Below, one piece after another: positions 18,690 through 29,746 of a stretch of DNA of 64,000 bases (position 1 is the first letter of the stretch; each line of letters begins with the position of its first letter). The position numbers and the translations under genes were made by a program. The DNA is from Bactericera cockerelli (lineage: Eukaryota; Arthropoda; Insecta; Hemiptera; Triozidae). Below the pieces are notes generated by a model. That model was given only the letters and a program-made list of their open reading frames with translations, made no database searches and had not been told where the DNA came from. Location of the stretch: contig CM044962.1 of assembly GCA_024516035.1 (NCBI GenBank), forward strand, positions 4,340,131 to 4,404,130, given 5' to 3'.

Positions 18690-20351
18690 CTAATGTGCTC
18701 TCTTCGCTAAAATACTAAGTTTTATTTTTTCTTTTATTTTGTTTTTATCTTTTTCTTCTAAGAATGGCTGACAGTAATCATTCAGAAGCCTGGGAATACA
18801 ATAATCTAGCCTCCTGTTTCCATATCTTATGGTGTTAACTTTGATGCGCCTGAAGGCCTGATGCCTCAGAGTGTATGGCTGATAAGTAAGCTGTCGAAAT
18901 GATTTTTCAAAAAAGTTGGAATAAATTAGTGTAAATTTCGATAGTTCATCTGGGGTTAGGCAGTCGACATTTGATTGGTGGAGTAAAAGTTTCCTTATTT
19001 GCTTCTGTTGAGTGATCAAAGGGTTCAAGATGTATTGCGGAGCATAGGTATATAAGGTGACCCCATATCTCAATACAGAATCAATTAAGGAAAAGTATAT
19101 AATTTTTTTAGTAGTCAGAGGGAGAGATTGGGCATTTATTTTATTCAATTTATACTTGATAATTCGTAATTTTTTACAAATATTAAATACATGTTGTTTC
19201 ATCTGGAAGGAATTATCAATATATACACCTAGATATTTTGCTTCATCTTTATAATCAATGTATGTACATGAACAGGTGGTATCGTACGTTTTATCGTAGA
19301 GGCATTGGCGGGAATGACAAATAATTTTATATTCGTCCATATTAAGTCTTCTGCACATGAAACCCATCGCTAAAGCTTCTGTTTTGGTCTGATTGAGGAA
19401 AATATGATTATTATAAAAATATTTCTGGAGGTTTATCATGTCCCTTTGCGCATTTTTAACTGCAATTACAGGGTCTTTGTGAACTGAGACAATGCAGCTG
19501 TCGTCGGCGAACATCTTGAGACTAGAGGCTTTTGTTAAATATTTTACATCGTAGGTATAGATGTTGAACCACGTAGGTGAATTGATCCCCCCCTGCACAG
19601 AGCCCTGTTCAACAGGTAGCTTATTACTGGTCGATTTTCCAATCCTCGTAATCTGGCTCCTCCCTTGAAGGTAGTTCTTAAATATTTCATGTGATATTCC
19701 TACCTCTTTGAATTTTTTTAATAAGATGCCATGATCTAAGGTGTCAAAAACGAAGCTTAAATCCAACAGCAGGACAATGGCGCACAGTTTTTGATCCAAG
19801 GCTGTGTTGATCTGGTCAGCAAAATCCTGTAGTAGACATATAGTGCTCTTACCACTTTGAAACCCGTATTGGAATTCCGGCAAAATCTGATTTTCTTCCA
19901 GGTATTTTTTAGTCACATTATTCATATGTTTTTCTAGCACTTTTTCTAATATTGGGAGGCAACCTACTGGTCGGTAATTTCGAAGTTCATTTGTTTTGCC
20001 CTTTTTAAATAGCGGTGTGATGCTAGACATTTTCAACCCTTGTGGTATATTAGAATTATTAACAATTAAATTTACAAAGTGAGTCACCAGAGGTGTAAAC
20101 AAGGCTGCATTTCTAATAAGATCTATGTTTCTTATCCCATCACTGCCCTGTCCTGTCTTTTTCATGTTTTTCAAAATATTTAAAACTTCTTTTTCTTTAG
20201 CTTTCCTGAGGAACATGCTGGAGTTAACACAAGGCTTTTCGTGATCATCGAATTGGACGTCCAGAATCGGTCCTGCATTTTTCACCTTTAGCTCTGTCAC
20301 CTGATTTATGAAATTGTTTGTTAAATTGATTGGATAACGTAACAAGATCAT
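18690..20351 (-). pseudogene. Retrotransposon reverse transcriptase (C-terminal part of ORF2)
   Basis: 553 codons. Copies element RNA into DNA at the nicked target. RT blocks in order: ITPLFKKGK (111-119), NYRPVGCLPILEKVLEK (125-141), QYGFQSGKST (161-170), LLLDLSFVFDTLDH (194-207, first catalytic Asp), QGSVQGGINSPTWFNIY (249-265; a variant of the usual PQGS box) and FADD (281-284, catalytic Asp pair). A 'YLGVYIDN' block and RYG-containing C-terminal domain typical of CR1/Jockey/L2-type elements follow. The Met at 20351 is not a true start: the frame is the continuation of the endonuclease ORF after a frameshift. No RNase H domain was seen. Clade assignment beyond CR1/Jockey/L2 is not possible by eye. 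Confidence 0.9.
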
Positions 20352-21444
20352 CGGTTTTAAAATAGCGCTTCAATGTCATTTCAATAGGTAATCTAATTTT
20401 TCGGTCCATAAGGTCATTTATTATTTTCCATGTTTTAAGCATGTCGCCTTTTGCATCTAAAATTTGTTTGTGAATGTATATTCTTTTTTGTTTTTTAATG
20501 AGATTCGTGGTAATATTTCTTTGTTTTTTGTATTCTTCATAGAGAATTTTATTATTTTTATTGTTACGCCATCTACGTAATAATACAGCGCGTTTCTCTA
20601 TTTCAGTTTGAACTTTGAAATTAACCCATGGCGTCTCATATTTGTGATTTTTTTTCAATATTTTCTTTTTAGCAATACTATAGATATCATTGAAATTTGA
20701 GACTATTTTTTCATAAAGTTCTGATGGATTTTCGATATTACACAGACCTGTCCAATCAATTTCTGTAATTTTTTCTTGTACAATTCTATCATCCAAAATA
20801 TCAACATATTCTGGGATACATGCGGTGCGATGGATATTTACATTATTTTTCAAAGTTATTTTGAGGGCGATAAAGTAATGATCTGCAATTTTATCATTGA
20901 TAACAGAGGGATGTACATTAAACAAATTACGGCTCATTCTAAAATTAATATGATCTATACAAGTTGATGTCAGTCTGTTTTCCACCATTTCCTCTCGTGT
21001 AGGTTTCAAGATAGAGGGTATTATACTATTATCGTACAATATATTCAGATAACGATAATTTTTAGCGTTTCTCTTTAAAGTACAGATATTAATATCCCCT
21101 ACCATGATTAGGTTTTCTTCCCTCTTGTAGGCATTGATAAGCCAGAATTCTAAATCGTTAAGGAATCGTTCTAGATTTAATTTTGGGGGTCTGTATATGG
21201 CTAAAAGCGTAAAATTATTATTATTTTCGATGTGTTTAAATTTTAAACATAGGCTTTCAGCTTCATCGAAATTATAATTGAGGTTTTCCACAAGCCAGGA
21301 GTCTTTGTGAAAGACAAGTACCCCCCCTCCACTCCTTAGTACCCGACATTTACTTATCTGAGTAAATTCCCTCAACTGGTAGGCGACAGCTTCCTCCTCT
21401 CGAACATTGACTTCTGTCAGGATAAGTATATCGAGTTTTGGCAT
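20245..21444 (-). pseudogene. Retrotransposon endonuclease (apurinic-type), N-terminally truncated
   Basis: 399 codons. The APE-like endonuclease of non-LTR elements nicks target DNA to prime reverse transcription. Visible motifs: TEVN (residues 10-13, the catalytic Glu motif), SGGGVLVF (38-45), YRPP (84-87), GDINI (116-120, catalytic Asp and Asn), IDHI (163-166) and ADH (187-189; usually SDH). The usual start motif with an Asn about 20-30 residues earlier is absent because the element is truncated. The frame is open upstream of the first Met, so the annotated start is arbitrary. Residues ~190-370 form the Lys/Asn-rich linker to the RT. The frame ends at 20245 and overlaps the RT frame by ~107 bp; a single-base frameshift near 20300-20320 separates two parts of one ancestral ORF2. 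The product would not be functional. Confidence 0.85.
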
Positions 21445-21475
21445 AACTTCTTGTAGTTTTATGCACAGCAGGTCC

Positions 21476-21505
21476 CAGTGTACTCTTAAGCTTAAGAGTA
21501 CACTG
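21476..21505. repeat. Perfect 30-bp palindrome at the retrotransposon 5' junction
   Basis: CAGTGTACTCTTAAG is followed immediately by its reverse complement, with no spacer. It lies exactly between retrotransposon sequence and resumed purine array. The left half is element sequence; the right half is its inverted copy. Confidence 0.9.
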
Positions 21506-21800
21506 AGATAGAAAAAAATAGGGAGGATGATGAGATGAAAGAGGATGACGAGGAGAAAGAGATAGAGGGGGAGGGGGAGAAGGAGGAGGAGAAAGAGGAA
21601 GCCAAGGAAAATGATAGGGAGGATGATGAAAAGAAAGAGGAGGACGAGGAGGAGAAAGAGGAGGTGAAAGTGGAAGAGAAAAAACAGGGGAAAGTGGAAG
21701 AGAAACAGTAGGAGAAGAATGTGGAAGAGAAAGGAAAGAGAAAACCAATCAGGAGAAGTTGTTTAGCAGGAGAGAGGGGGGAGATAATAACAAAGTAATA
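21506..21800 (+). repeat. Purine-rich minisatellite, right part
   Basis: Resumes the 17400-18055 array with AGATAGAAAAAAATAGGGAG, GATGAGATGAAAGAGGATGA, then grades into GTGGAAGAGAAA-type units (21667-21735). Confidence 0.85.
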
Positions 21801-21899
21801 GTTGCTCCGGTCTCCTCTTTTTTTCCACGACACAAACAAACATGAGGAATGAGGAGGCGGAAGCTAATAAGAAAATATTATGATAAACTTGTACTTGGA

Positions 21900-22500
21900 G
21901 GGTCGTTCTGTTGTGCTTGGAGCGAGAGGAGGAGGAGTAAGAAGAGGAGGGGAGGAGGAAGAGGAGAAGGGGGAGGAGGAGGGAGGAGGAAAAGAGAAAG
22001 AGAAGAGATTAGAAGAGGAGGCGAGTGGGATGAAAAAAAGGTAGAGAAAGACGAGAAAGGAAGAAAAGGGAGAAGAGGAAGAGGAGAAGTTAGAAGACAA
22101 GGGGAGTTGGATGAAAAGGAGCGGATTAGGAAGAGGAGAAAGGGTAGGAAGAGTCGGAGGAGGAAAAGAGATTAGAAGAGGAGGAGGTGAAGAGGAGAAG
22201 TTAGAAGACAAGGGGAGTAGGATGAAAAGGAGCGGATTAGGAAGAGGAGAAAGGGTAGAGAGTCGGAGGAGGAAAAGAGATTAGAGAGAGGAGGTGAAGA
22301 GGAGAAGTTAGAAGACAAGGGAGTAGGATGAAAAGGAGGGAGAAGAGGAGAAGGGTAGAAGGTAGGAGAGGAAAGAGATAGAAGAGAGAGGTGAAGATGA
22401 GGTAGAGAAGGGGAGTAGGATGAAAGGAGGGAAGAGGAAGAAGGGAAAGGGAATAGAAAGAGGGAGAAAGGAAGAAGATAGTATAGGAGAGGGAAGGGAG
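21900..22500 (+). repeat. Purine-rich degenerate repeat, ~97-100-bp units
   Basis: GAGGTGAAGAGGAGAAGTTA GAAGAC..GGGGAGT..GGATGAAAAGGAG..GGATTAGGAAGAGGAG recurs at about 22080, 22183 and 22283, with progressive deletions toward 22400. The 108- and 115-codon frames are compositional. Confidence 0.8.
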
Positions 22501-24695
22501 GAGAGAAGAGATAGTTAGGAGAGGGAGGGAGAAGAAGAAGATAAGTTAGGAGAGGGAGGGAGAAGAAGAAGATAAGTTAGGAGAGGGAGGGAGAAGAAGA
22601 AGATAAGTTAGGAGAGGGAGGGAGAAGAAGATAAGTTAGGAGAGGGAGGGAGAAGAAGAAGATAAGTTAGGAGAGGGAGAGGAAGAGAGGAGGAAAAGAA
22701 GATAAGTTAGGAGAGGGAGGGAGAAGATAAGTTAGGAGAGGGAGGGAGAAGAAGAAGATAAGTTAGGAGAGGGAGGGAGAAGAAGATAAGTTAGGAGGGA
22801 GGGAGAAGAAGATAAGTTAGGAGAGGGGGGGAGAAGAAGATAAGTTAGGAGAGGAGGGAGAAGAAGATAAGTTAGGAGAGGGAGGGAGAAGAAGAAGATA
22901 AGTTAGGAGAGGGAGGGAGAAGAAAGAGAATAAGTTAGGAGAGGGAGGGAGAAGAAGATAAGTTAGGAGAGGGAGGGAGAAGAAGAAGATAAGTTAGGAG
23001 AGGGAGGGAGAAGAAGATAAGTTAGGAGAGGGAGGGAGAAGAAGAGAATAAGTTAGGAGAGGGAGGGAGAAGAAGATAAGTTAGGAGAGGGAGGGAGAAG
23101 AAGAAGATAAGTTAGGAGAGGAGGGAGAAGAAGATAAGTTAGGAGAGGGAGGGAGAAGAAGAAGATAAGTTAGGAGAGGGAGGGAGAAGAAGATAAGTTA
23201 GGAGAGGGAGGGAGAAGAAGAAGATAAGTTAGGAGAGGGAGGGAGAAAAAAGATAAGTTAGGAGAGGGAGGGAGAAGAAGATAAGTTAGGAGAGGGAGGG
23301 AGAAGAAGAAGATAAGTTAGGAGAGGGAGAGGAGAAGAGAAATAAGTTAGGAGAGGGAGGGAGAAGAAGATAAGTTAGGAGAGGGAGGGAGAAGAAGAAG
23401 ATAAGTTAGGAGAGGGAGGGAGAAGAAGATAAGTTAGGAGAGGGAGGGAGAAGAAGAAGATAAGTTAGGAGAGGGAGGGAGAAGAAGATAAGTTAGGAGA
23501 GGGAGGGAGAAGAAGATAAGTTAGGAGAGGGAGGGAGAAGAAGATAAGTTAGGAGAGGGAGGGAGAAGAAGATAAGTTAGGAGAGGAGGGAGAAGAAGAA
23601 GATAAGTTAGGAGAGGGAGGAGAAGAAGAAGAGAATAAGTTAGGAGAGGGAGGGAGAAGAAGATAAGTTAGGAGAGGGAGGGAGAAGAAGAAGATAAGTT
23701 AGGAGAGGGAGGGAGAAGAAGATAAGTTAGGAGAGGGAGGGAGAAGAAGAGAATAAGTTAGGAGAGGGAGGGAGAAGAAGATAAGTTAGGAGAGGGAGGG
23801 AGAAGAAGAAGATAAGTTAGGAGAGGGAGGAGAAGAAGATAAGTTAGGAGAGGGAGGGAGAAGAAGAAGATAAGTTAGGAGAGGGAGGGAGAAGAAGATA
23901 AGTTAGGAGAGGGAGGGAGAAGAAGATAAGTTAGGAGAGGGAGGGAGAAGAAGAAGATAAGTTAGGAGAGGGAGGGAGAAGAAGATAAGTTAGGAGAGGG
24001 AGGGAGAAGAAGAAGATAAGTTAGGAGAGGGAGGGAGAAGAAGATAAGTTAGGAGAGGGAGGGAGAAGAAGATAAGTTAGGAGAGGGAGGGAGAAGAAGA
24101 AGATAAGTTAGGAGAGGGAGGGAGAAGAAGATAAGTTAGGAGAGGGAGGGAGAAGAAGAAGATAAGTTAGGAGAGGGAGGGGAGAAGAAGAAGAGAATAA
24201 GTTAGGAGAGGGAGGGAGAAGAAGAAGATAAGTTAGGAGAGGGAGGGAGAAGAAGAAGATAAGTTAGGAGAGGGAGGGAGAAGAAGAAGATAAGTTAGGA
24301 GAGGGAGGGAGAAGAAGAAGAGAATAAGTTAGGAGAGGGAGGGAGAAGAAGAAGAGAATAAGTTAGGAGAGGGAGGGAGAAGAAGAAGATAAGTTAGGAG
24401 AGGGAGGGAGAAGAAGAGAATAAGTTAGGAGAGGGAGGGAGAAGAAGAAGATAAGTTAGGAGAGGGAGGGAGAAGAAGAAGAGAATAAGTTAGGAGAGGG
24501 AGGGAGAAGAAGAAGATAAGTTAGGAGAGGGAGGGAGAAGAAGAAGAGAATAAGTTAGAGAAGGGAGGGAGAAGAAGAAGATAAGTTAGGAGAGGAGGGG
24601 AGAAGAAGAAGATAAGTTAGGAGAGGGAGGGAGAAGAAGAAGAGAATAAGTTAGGAGAGGGAGGGAGAAGAAGATAAGTTAGGAGAGGGAGGGGA
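22500..24695 (+). repeat. Large minisatellite, alternating 28/31-bp units, ~73 copies
   Basis: Unit GATAAGTTAGGAGAGGGAGG GAGAAGAA, with two or three AAG triplets at its end. Two- and three-AAG units tend to alternate over long stretches (for example 22940-23320 and 23380-23560), giving a ~59-bp higher-order period. A GAGAATAAG variant replaces GATAAG in a minority, enriched after 24180. Nearly all purine on the plus strand. Confidence 0.95.
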
Positions 24696-24956
24696 GAGGG
24701 GTGAGGGGGAAGAATAATAACAGAAAATTGTCCTCAGGATAAACAAAGCAAAACAAAGGGCCAGACTAAGAAGGATATGATTGTCCTTACTACGAGGGTG
24801 TACTATCAATATTTTACTCTGTAATATAAATATAATATAACTATACATATATACATATATATTAGATTTCCATATTCCGTTCTTACGATGTTGTATGATA
24901 CATTTAGTACAAGTGAGTTGAGATCTTGGGTAGTGCTTCTCAAATTTTCACGAAAT
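24696..24956. other. Spacer, nothing recognised
   Basis: AT-rich sequence with ACATATATACATATATA at 24845-24862. No feature recognised. Confidence 0.5.
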
Positions 24957-25704
24957 GTAAAAAAACACTGCCAATTATGGACACAATACTTCCTCGTGAT
25001 TGCTTCACATTGTAAACACGTGCCAAATTTGAGATTTTTTTAGAAAATTACTTGTATCTCTAAAACGGCTCAACCGATTTTCTTCAAATTTGTTTTATTG
25101 GTAGAATATTGTTTTTTATACATTCTAGATTCTACAAAAAATTCTGTATCGGCAAGTCGTGATCCTTATTTTTTGACTTCTTTGTCCAAAATTTCGGATT
25201 TTCTTAAATATCAGAGTCAAATCATTATTAATTTAAAAATAAATATAAAAAGCCTATGTAAAATAATAATATGCATAACCATACAAAATTTCATCAAAAT
25301 CGAGTGTACTGTTCACGAGATATCAGCGTTTAAGTAAAAAGTTAGTGGTCAGGCGCATGGTCTCTTTCACCAAGAACCGCTAGTACGAATTCGATGAATT
25401 TAAAATGGGACCATCTGCAGAATGTCTCCTAGATGTGTGCAAAATTTCATCAAAATCGGTACAGTAGTTTCCGAGATTTGCGCGTTACAAGGAATCGTTT
25501 TAACAGACCGACAGACAGACCGACAGACCGACAGACCGACAGACCGACGGACCGACAGACAGACACAAAACCAAATTTGCTCAGGAGGTTATGAAACGTC
25601 CAGAAATATGAAAAAAATTGAAATCGGAGCAAAAAAATATTTTTTTTTTACAAAAACGAACACAATACTTCCGATTTCTAATATTAGAAATTTCTCGGAA
25701 GTAA
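24957..25704 (-). mobile_element. Hairpin-head repeat, family G, full copy 2
   Basis: Aligns from AAAAAACACTGCCAATTATG to TCTCGGAAGTAA with 8750-9487 at high identity by eye. Contains (GACAGACC)n at 25508-25562 and the terminal hairpin at about 25667-25704. The 79- and 100-codon frames inside are not conserved as protein between copies. Confidence 0.75.
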
Positions 25705-26045
25705 AAAAAAAAAGCAAAAAATAGGAGAGAGATAGAGAGATAATACAGTATCCAATTAGTCATGAAAAAAAATAATTACCATGAAGAGAAAGAGAGAAGA
25801 ACAAAGCACAGAAAGAGAGAACCTACAATTATAAGTATTAAGAGAAATGTATTATTATTAAATGCAAAAGTATGAAAAGAAACAACGAATAAATGTCTCC
25901 ATCTAGAGAGAAACTTCACAAAGAAAAAGATTTAGAGTCAAGAGATTTAGAAGAAAAAAAAACCCGGAAAAAACACATTTAGAAATATGATAAATAAAAA
26001 AGCCTGCCGATTTATTTCACATAATTCCCGCTGAATTAAAACAGC
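25705..26045. other. A-rich sequence, no gene seen
   Basis: A-rich with GA patches; nothing recognised. Confidence 0.5.
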
Positions 26046-26047
26046 AT

Positions 26048-26135
26048 AAAGTGCTCAAGGGCATGCTGAATGGAGCCTAGTTAGCTGACTCGCTAAGGGC
26101 ATGCTGAATGGAAAGTAGCTAGCTGACTCGCGTTC
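26048..26135 (+). repeat. Two-copy ~40-bp tandem repeat
   Basis: AAGGGCATGCTGAATGGA-NNN-TAG(T/C)TAGCTGACTCGC occurs at about 26057 and 26096. Confidence 0.75.
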
Positions 26136-26299
26136 TGTTGACTCGAGAACACTTGACAAATCTTCTTCCCTTAGAACTCCGAAAAGAGTACAGTATCCTG
26201 TTGGGTACAGTGGTAAAGCTGAAGGAACTCAAAGATCTTTATCACAGCTATCTTACCTTCCATTAAATGTAATCCAATTATTAAATGAATAAATAAAAA
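26136..26299. other. Spacer, nothing recognised
   Basis: No feature seen. Confidence 0.5.
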
Positions 26300-26412
26300 A
26301 TGTATATCTTTGTGTTATTATATCACAATTTTAGTGGGTAGCGCAGAATTACAGAACTTTTCCGTATCTTTGTTAGCCTAATATCTTATTTTTGCCTATA
26401 ATAATTCAATTA
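26300..26412 (+). repeat. Dispersed repeat K, plus copy
   Basis: TGTGTTATTATATCACAATT TTAGTGGGTAGCGCAGAATT to TTTTGCCTATAATAATTC; reverse copy at 3552-3670 and short copy at 29860-29912. Confidence 0.65.
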
Positions 26413-26828
26413 TAAAACAGATTTAAATTTAAGATACAAATTCGTTTAACTCATAGATAAAACACCTCCCGCATATCTGCTGTCCTCTTCATTGTCCCCA
26501 ACACACTCGCCGCATTTCCGACCTAAACAGCCAAACTTATTCTTTGCATTAGGTATGCTTTTGCTCTCTTCTCTCCTGTCACACACTTTATCCGCTCTCT
26601 CAACTCTTTCAAAAACTTCAATTTAAGGTAAGCCTTGAATCTATTTGTTTTTCACCGCCGTGATACAGACAGGTATCTGTGTCTATCTCACGAACACGGA
26701 ATCATTATTATTACAAAGAATATATTTTGTATACTGTGTCTTTGGGCAACTCGTTGATTTATGAGCAGTTCGAAATAAAATAAAACTTTATTTTGTTAAT
26801 AAAAAATATATTTCCATGATCATCATCA
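26413..26828. other. No gene seen
   Basis: Moderately AT-rich unique sequence. A weak hairpin lies near 26660 around CAGACAGGTATCTGTG. Nothing recognised. Confidence 0.45.
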
Positions 26829-26975
26829 TCGTAGGGTGACGTCATCGTGAACGATGGTAGCCAGGCAGTGGAGGAATGACTCAGCACTTCTACCACTGTC
26901 TTTACAAGGAGGCTGATAATTGACAAGGGCCCACAGAACCAAGCCAATGCAGGTCTACTCCCGGTTCATAGTTCT
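26829..26975 (+). repeat. Dispersed ~140-bp repeat, copy 3
   Basis: GGGTGACGTCATCGTGAACG, AATGACTCAGCACTTCTACC and CAAGGAGGCTGATAATTGAC match 1380-1500. A minus-strand frame over it is incidental. Confidence 0.7.
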
Positions 26976-27516
26976 CCAGCCAGACTGATATGTTCTACTA
27001 AAAAGTAATCGAAAAACAATATTAACCAAGAAAAACAATTTTTTTAAATTCTCACATAAAGAATCATCAATTCTAATTAAAATTCTCGTCATATGTCAAG
27101 CTCCCTCTCTCTCGAAGAGGTTAGACAAGTTGGCTTAGCATTCAAAATTACTGAAAATGACAAGCGTATGAATTTCGAAATAAAATCCTTCAGCTTTCTA
27201 TTTTCGTGATGCAAACTTACCGCCACATTGGAAAGCCAATGAATAGAGAGAGGAGATACATGAAGAGAAGACACACTCATTTGACTTTCAGCTTTAATAT
27301 CAACTTTTAGCAACCCAGCCACCCCTCCAAACCTGCAGCATTTATTCAAATAAAAAGTACTTGTAAAATTTTAATAGAAATATATTATTATTATATTCGT
27401 ATAATAAGTTGAGCAACCCAAATTTATAAGAGAGGCTATCAATTTATAATTAGTTGACTTTATAATTAGTAATACTGATTCTCAGTTTTTGAAACTGGGA
27501 GTTACTATTTTTTTAT
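26976..27516. other. No gene recognised; one weak exon-like frame
   Basis: The minus frame 27089-27349 (86 codons) has unbiased composition unlike the low-complexity frames elsewhere, but matches no family I know and lacks clear splice context. Confidence 0.3.
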
Positions 27517-27660
27517 CTCAGTAGTTTGATCGATAAGGCGACGGACTTGTAAACGGGAAGTCGGTGGTTCGAGTAACGGTTTCAGCGTGGATTTAGTAAA
27601 GCGAGTTTGATACATATCACGAAAGTGATATGATATTTTTATCATACACAAATATGATAT
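27517..27660 (+). mobile_element. tRNA-derived SINE, family B, full length
   Basis: CTCAGTAGTTTGATCGATAA GGCG (A-box region), TCGGTGGTTCGAGTAACGG (B box), TTTCAGCGTGGATTTAGTAA AGCGAGTTTGA, then the palindromic ATCACGAAAGTGAT and a tail ACACAAATATGATA. Confidence 0.85.
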
Positions 27661-28035
27661 TTTTTTTAAACTTTTTTTTTAAATATAATTATTTTGCAAA
27701 CTAGGTATAATATACCTTTGTTTTCTGTTCAGTCTTCTGTTTCGCGATAGAACACATGGTGGTCTATGGCAATTTCGTTATTTCCATTTTGGCTATCGTT
27801 GAAACCTTCCATAAAACTGGGATGATTCCAAAAAATAGGTACTCCAAGTATCTGATTCATTGTTCAATGTATTGCTATAGGTTATGAATATATGTTGCAT
27901 CAGTTTTACAATATTAATTACAATAAGCTGATACATTTGTATTTTGTGCATACTAATGAATGCATTCACCGCGGAGGATACTTTTACAATGAAATTCAAT
28001 TATTCTATCCTCTCATGTGTGAAACATATCCGCCC
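27661..28035. other. AT-rich sequence, no gene seen
   Basis: Unique AT-rich sequence without recognised features. Confidence 0.5.
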
Positions 28036-28580
28036 CACGTTCCATACCTCCTCCGCAATCCCTCCATCTCCCCTTCTTCTCCTTCTCCTGATTATCCTCT
28101 TTCACCTCCTCTTTCTCCATCTCCCCTTCTTCTCCTTCTCCTGATTATCCTCTTTCACCTCCTCTTTCTCCATCTCCCCTTCTTCTCCTGATTATCCTCC
28201 TACACGTCCTCTCCCTCCTTCTTGTGCTTTTCCTCTTTCACCATTATATATTTCTACACTTCCTCTCTTCTTTTTCTTCTTCTCTTCCACATTCTTCCAA
28301 TTCTCATATTTCTCCTCTCCCCCTCCGATTTCCACTGTTTAACTTCCATCATCTCCTTTTCTTTTTCTTCTTCAATTCCTCATCTTCTTCCACCTCCCCT
28401 CCTCCTTGCTATCCAAATTCTTATTCACCTACTCTTATTCTTTCTCCTCCATCTCTTTCTTTTCCCCCTTCTTCCAATTCGCCTACAACTCCTCTCACCC
28501 TCCGCTTTCCACTAATTCTCTTCCATCTCCTCCTCCTCCTCTTCCTCTTCCTCCTCCTCTCATCCACTTCAATACCTGCT
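28036..28580 (+). repeat. C/T-rich block with a 53-bp tandem repeat
   Basis: CTCCCCTTCTTCTCCTTCTC CTGATTATCCTC...CATCT is repeated three times at 28069-28200 with a 53-bp period; the third copy is six bases shorter. After that, degenerate pyrimidine sequence to 28560. Confidence 0.8.
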
Positions 28581-29045
28581 ACGATCCACTGGATACTTGC
28601 GCATATTGAACAGGCATATTTTTAATTGATTTAAACATGACAGGTAGATATTTACATCACCATCAATATATTTCACATATTTATATTTCTTGACAATCCA
28701 AAATTCATTAACACGTACATATTATTATTTCATTGTTTATTTCGCTAACAGAGTATTTCATAATTAACGTATTTTATGTTTTATTTTGGTTACAATAAAA
28801 TTAATGATTGAACACTTTTGCCGGGGTCTACCATTTTTGAAAAATACGAAACCGGGAAACGTTAGTTCCGAAAAGCATTCGTCAAATTACGCGCTAGTGA
28901 TGCAGTAAATCGAGGGTTTTGTTCGCCAAACCGAGGTGGCGTATTTTTTGTAATATACGCCTAAGTTAGGTAAAAAAGTAAAAGCGCCAAAATTTAAAAA
29001 TTTCAAGAGCATAAACAGAAAGCACAAAAACAAGAAAAGCTAATG
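28581..29045. other. AT-rich sequence, no gene seen
   Basis: AT-rich unique sequence. Paired elements AAATACG/GGCGTATTTTTT around 28840 and 28938 are weak. Nothing else. Confidence 0.45.
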
Positions 29046-29143
29046 TCCCTGAGAGAAAGAAAGAGAGAGAGAGAGAGACAGAGAGAGAGAGAGAAAAAAA
29101 GAGAGAGAGAGAGAGAGAAAGAAAGAGAGACAGAGAGAGAGAC

Positions 29144-29185
<42 letters not shown>

Positions 29186-29190
29186 TGCGA
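29046..29190 (+). repeat. (GA)n microsatellite
   Basis: Nearly pure GA with occasional AAA and GACA interruptions. Confidence 0.95.
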
Positions 29191-29339
29191 AACAATAAAA
29201 ATATACTTTATATTGAACTACAAAAGCGTTGGAAGCAACATGTATGCTTCATTGCATACAGACTCCAATGTGAAGAATTTAATTTCGATAAAATATGCTG
29301 AAATCAAAGCACTTCTCCTTCATATTCAATTCCCGTGAT

Positions 29340-29520
29340 GTCAGGCCACGTGTCACCCCCTCCATTTCTTCCTCCTCCTCCTCTTCCAACCCTTCCTCCT
29401 TCTCCTTATCCTCCTTCTTATCTTCCAACCCCTCCTTCTCTTTCTCCTCTTCCAACCCCTCCTCCTTATCCTTCTCCATCTCCTTTTCCAACCCCTCCTC
29501 CTCCTTTTCCTCAAATGTTC
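29340..29520 (+). repeat. C/T-rich low complexity
   Basis: CCAACCCCTCCTCC-type pyrimidine repeats; overlapping short frames are compositional. Confidence 0.85.
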
Positions 29521-29594
29521 AAAGCTTCCTTAAAAGACTTTTCAAATAGTACTAATAATACCTGTAAGCATAATGATTTTTCTTTATGAGAAAA

Positions 29595-29640
29595 ATTCCT
29601 GCGTCGCTGGGGATTGAACCCAGGTCAGCATGTTTAGCGC
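29595..29640 (-). repeat. tRNA-like B-box remnant
   Basis: CGCTGGGGATTGAACCCAGG on plus is a T-arm-like B box on the minus strand; the A box side is lost and it abuts a family B SINE. Confidence 0.4.
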
Positions 29641-29644
29641 AAAA

Positions 29645-29746
29645 CTACTGAAACTCGCTTTACGTATTTCTGGCCTAACTTGGAACTAGAACCACCGACC
29701 TCCAGGTTACAAGTCCACCGTCTTAGCGATCAGGCTCCTTAGGTCG
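29645..29746 (-). mobile_element. tRNA-derived SINE, family B, head
   Basis: Minus strand: CTAAGGAGCCTGATCGCTAA, GGACTTGTAACCTGGAGGTC, B box GGTTCTAGTTCC, then AAAGCGAGTTTCAG. Confidence 0.8.

Larger units (their letters stand above)
18056..21475 (-). mobile_element. 5'-truncated non-LTR retrotransposon (CR1/Jockey-like)
   Basis: About 3.4 kb on the minus strand: endonuclease-coding part, then reverse transcriptase, a 3' UTR of ~630 bp and a terminal (TCAAA)n tail (18056-18071). Truncated at the 5' end: any ORF1 and the N-terminal endonuclease motif are missing. It interrupts the purine-rich array, whose sequence resumes at 21506. By eye about four bases of the array unit are missing at the junction instead of duplicated, so no clear target-site duplication is visible. 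The 5' junction carries a 30-bp perfect palindrome. Both halves of the coding region are intact over long stretches, so the insertion is fairly young. Confidence 0.9.

Noticed and set aside
22500..24695. CRISPR-like array
   Set aside because: Units are contiguous with no unique spacers, and the context is eukaryotic; it is a minisatellite.
27089..27349. Possible exon on the minus strand (86 codons)
   Set aside because: Balanced composition, but no recognised domain, no neighbouring exon and no clear splice sites; not enough to call a gene.
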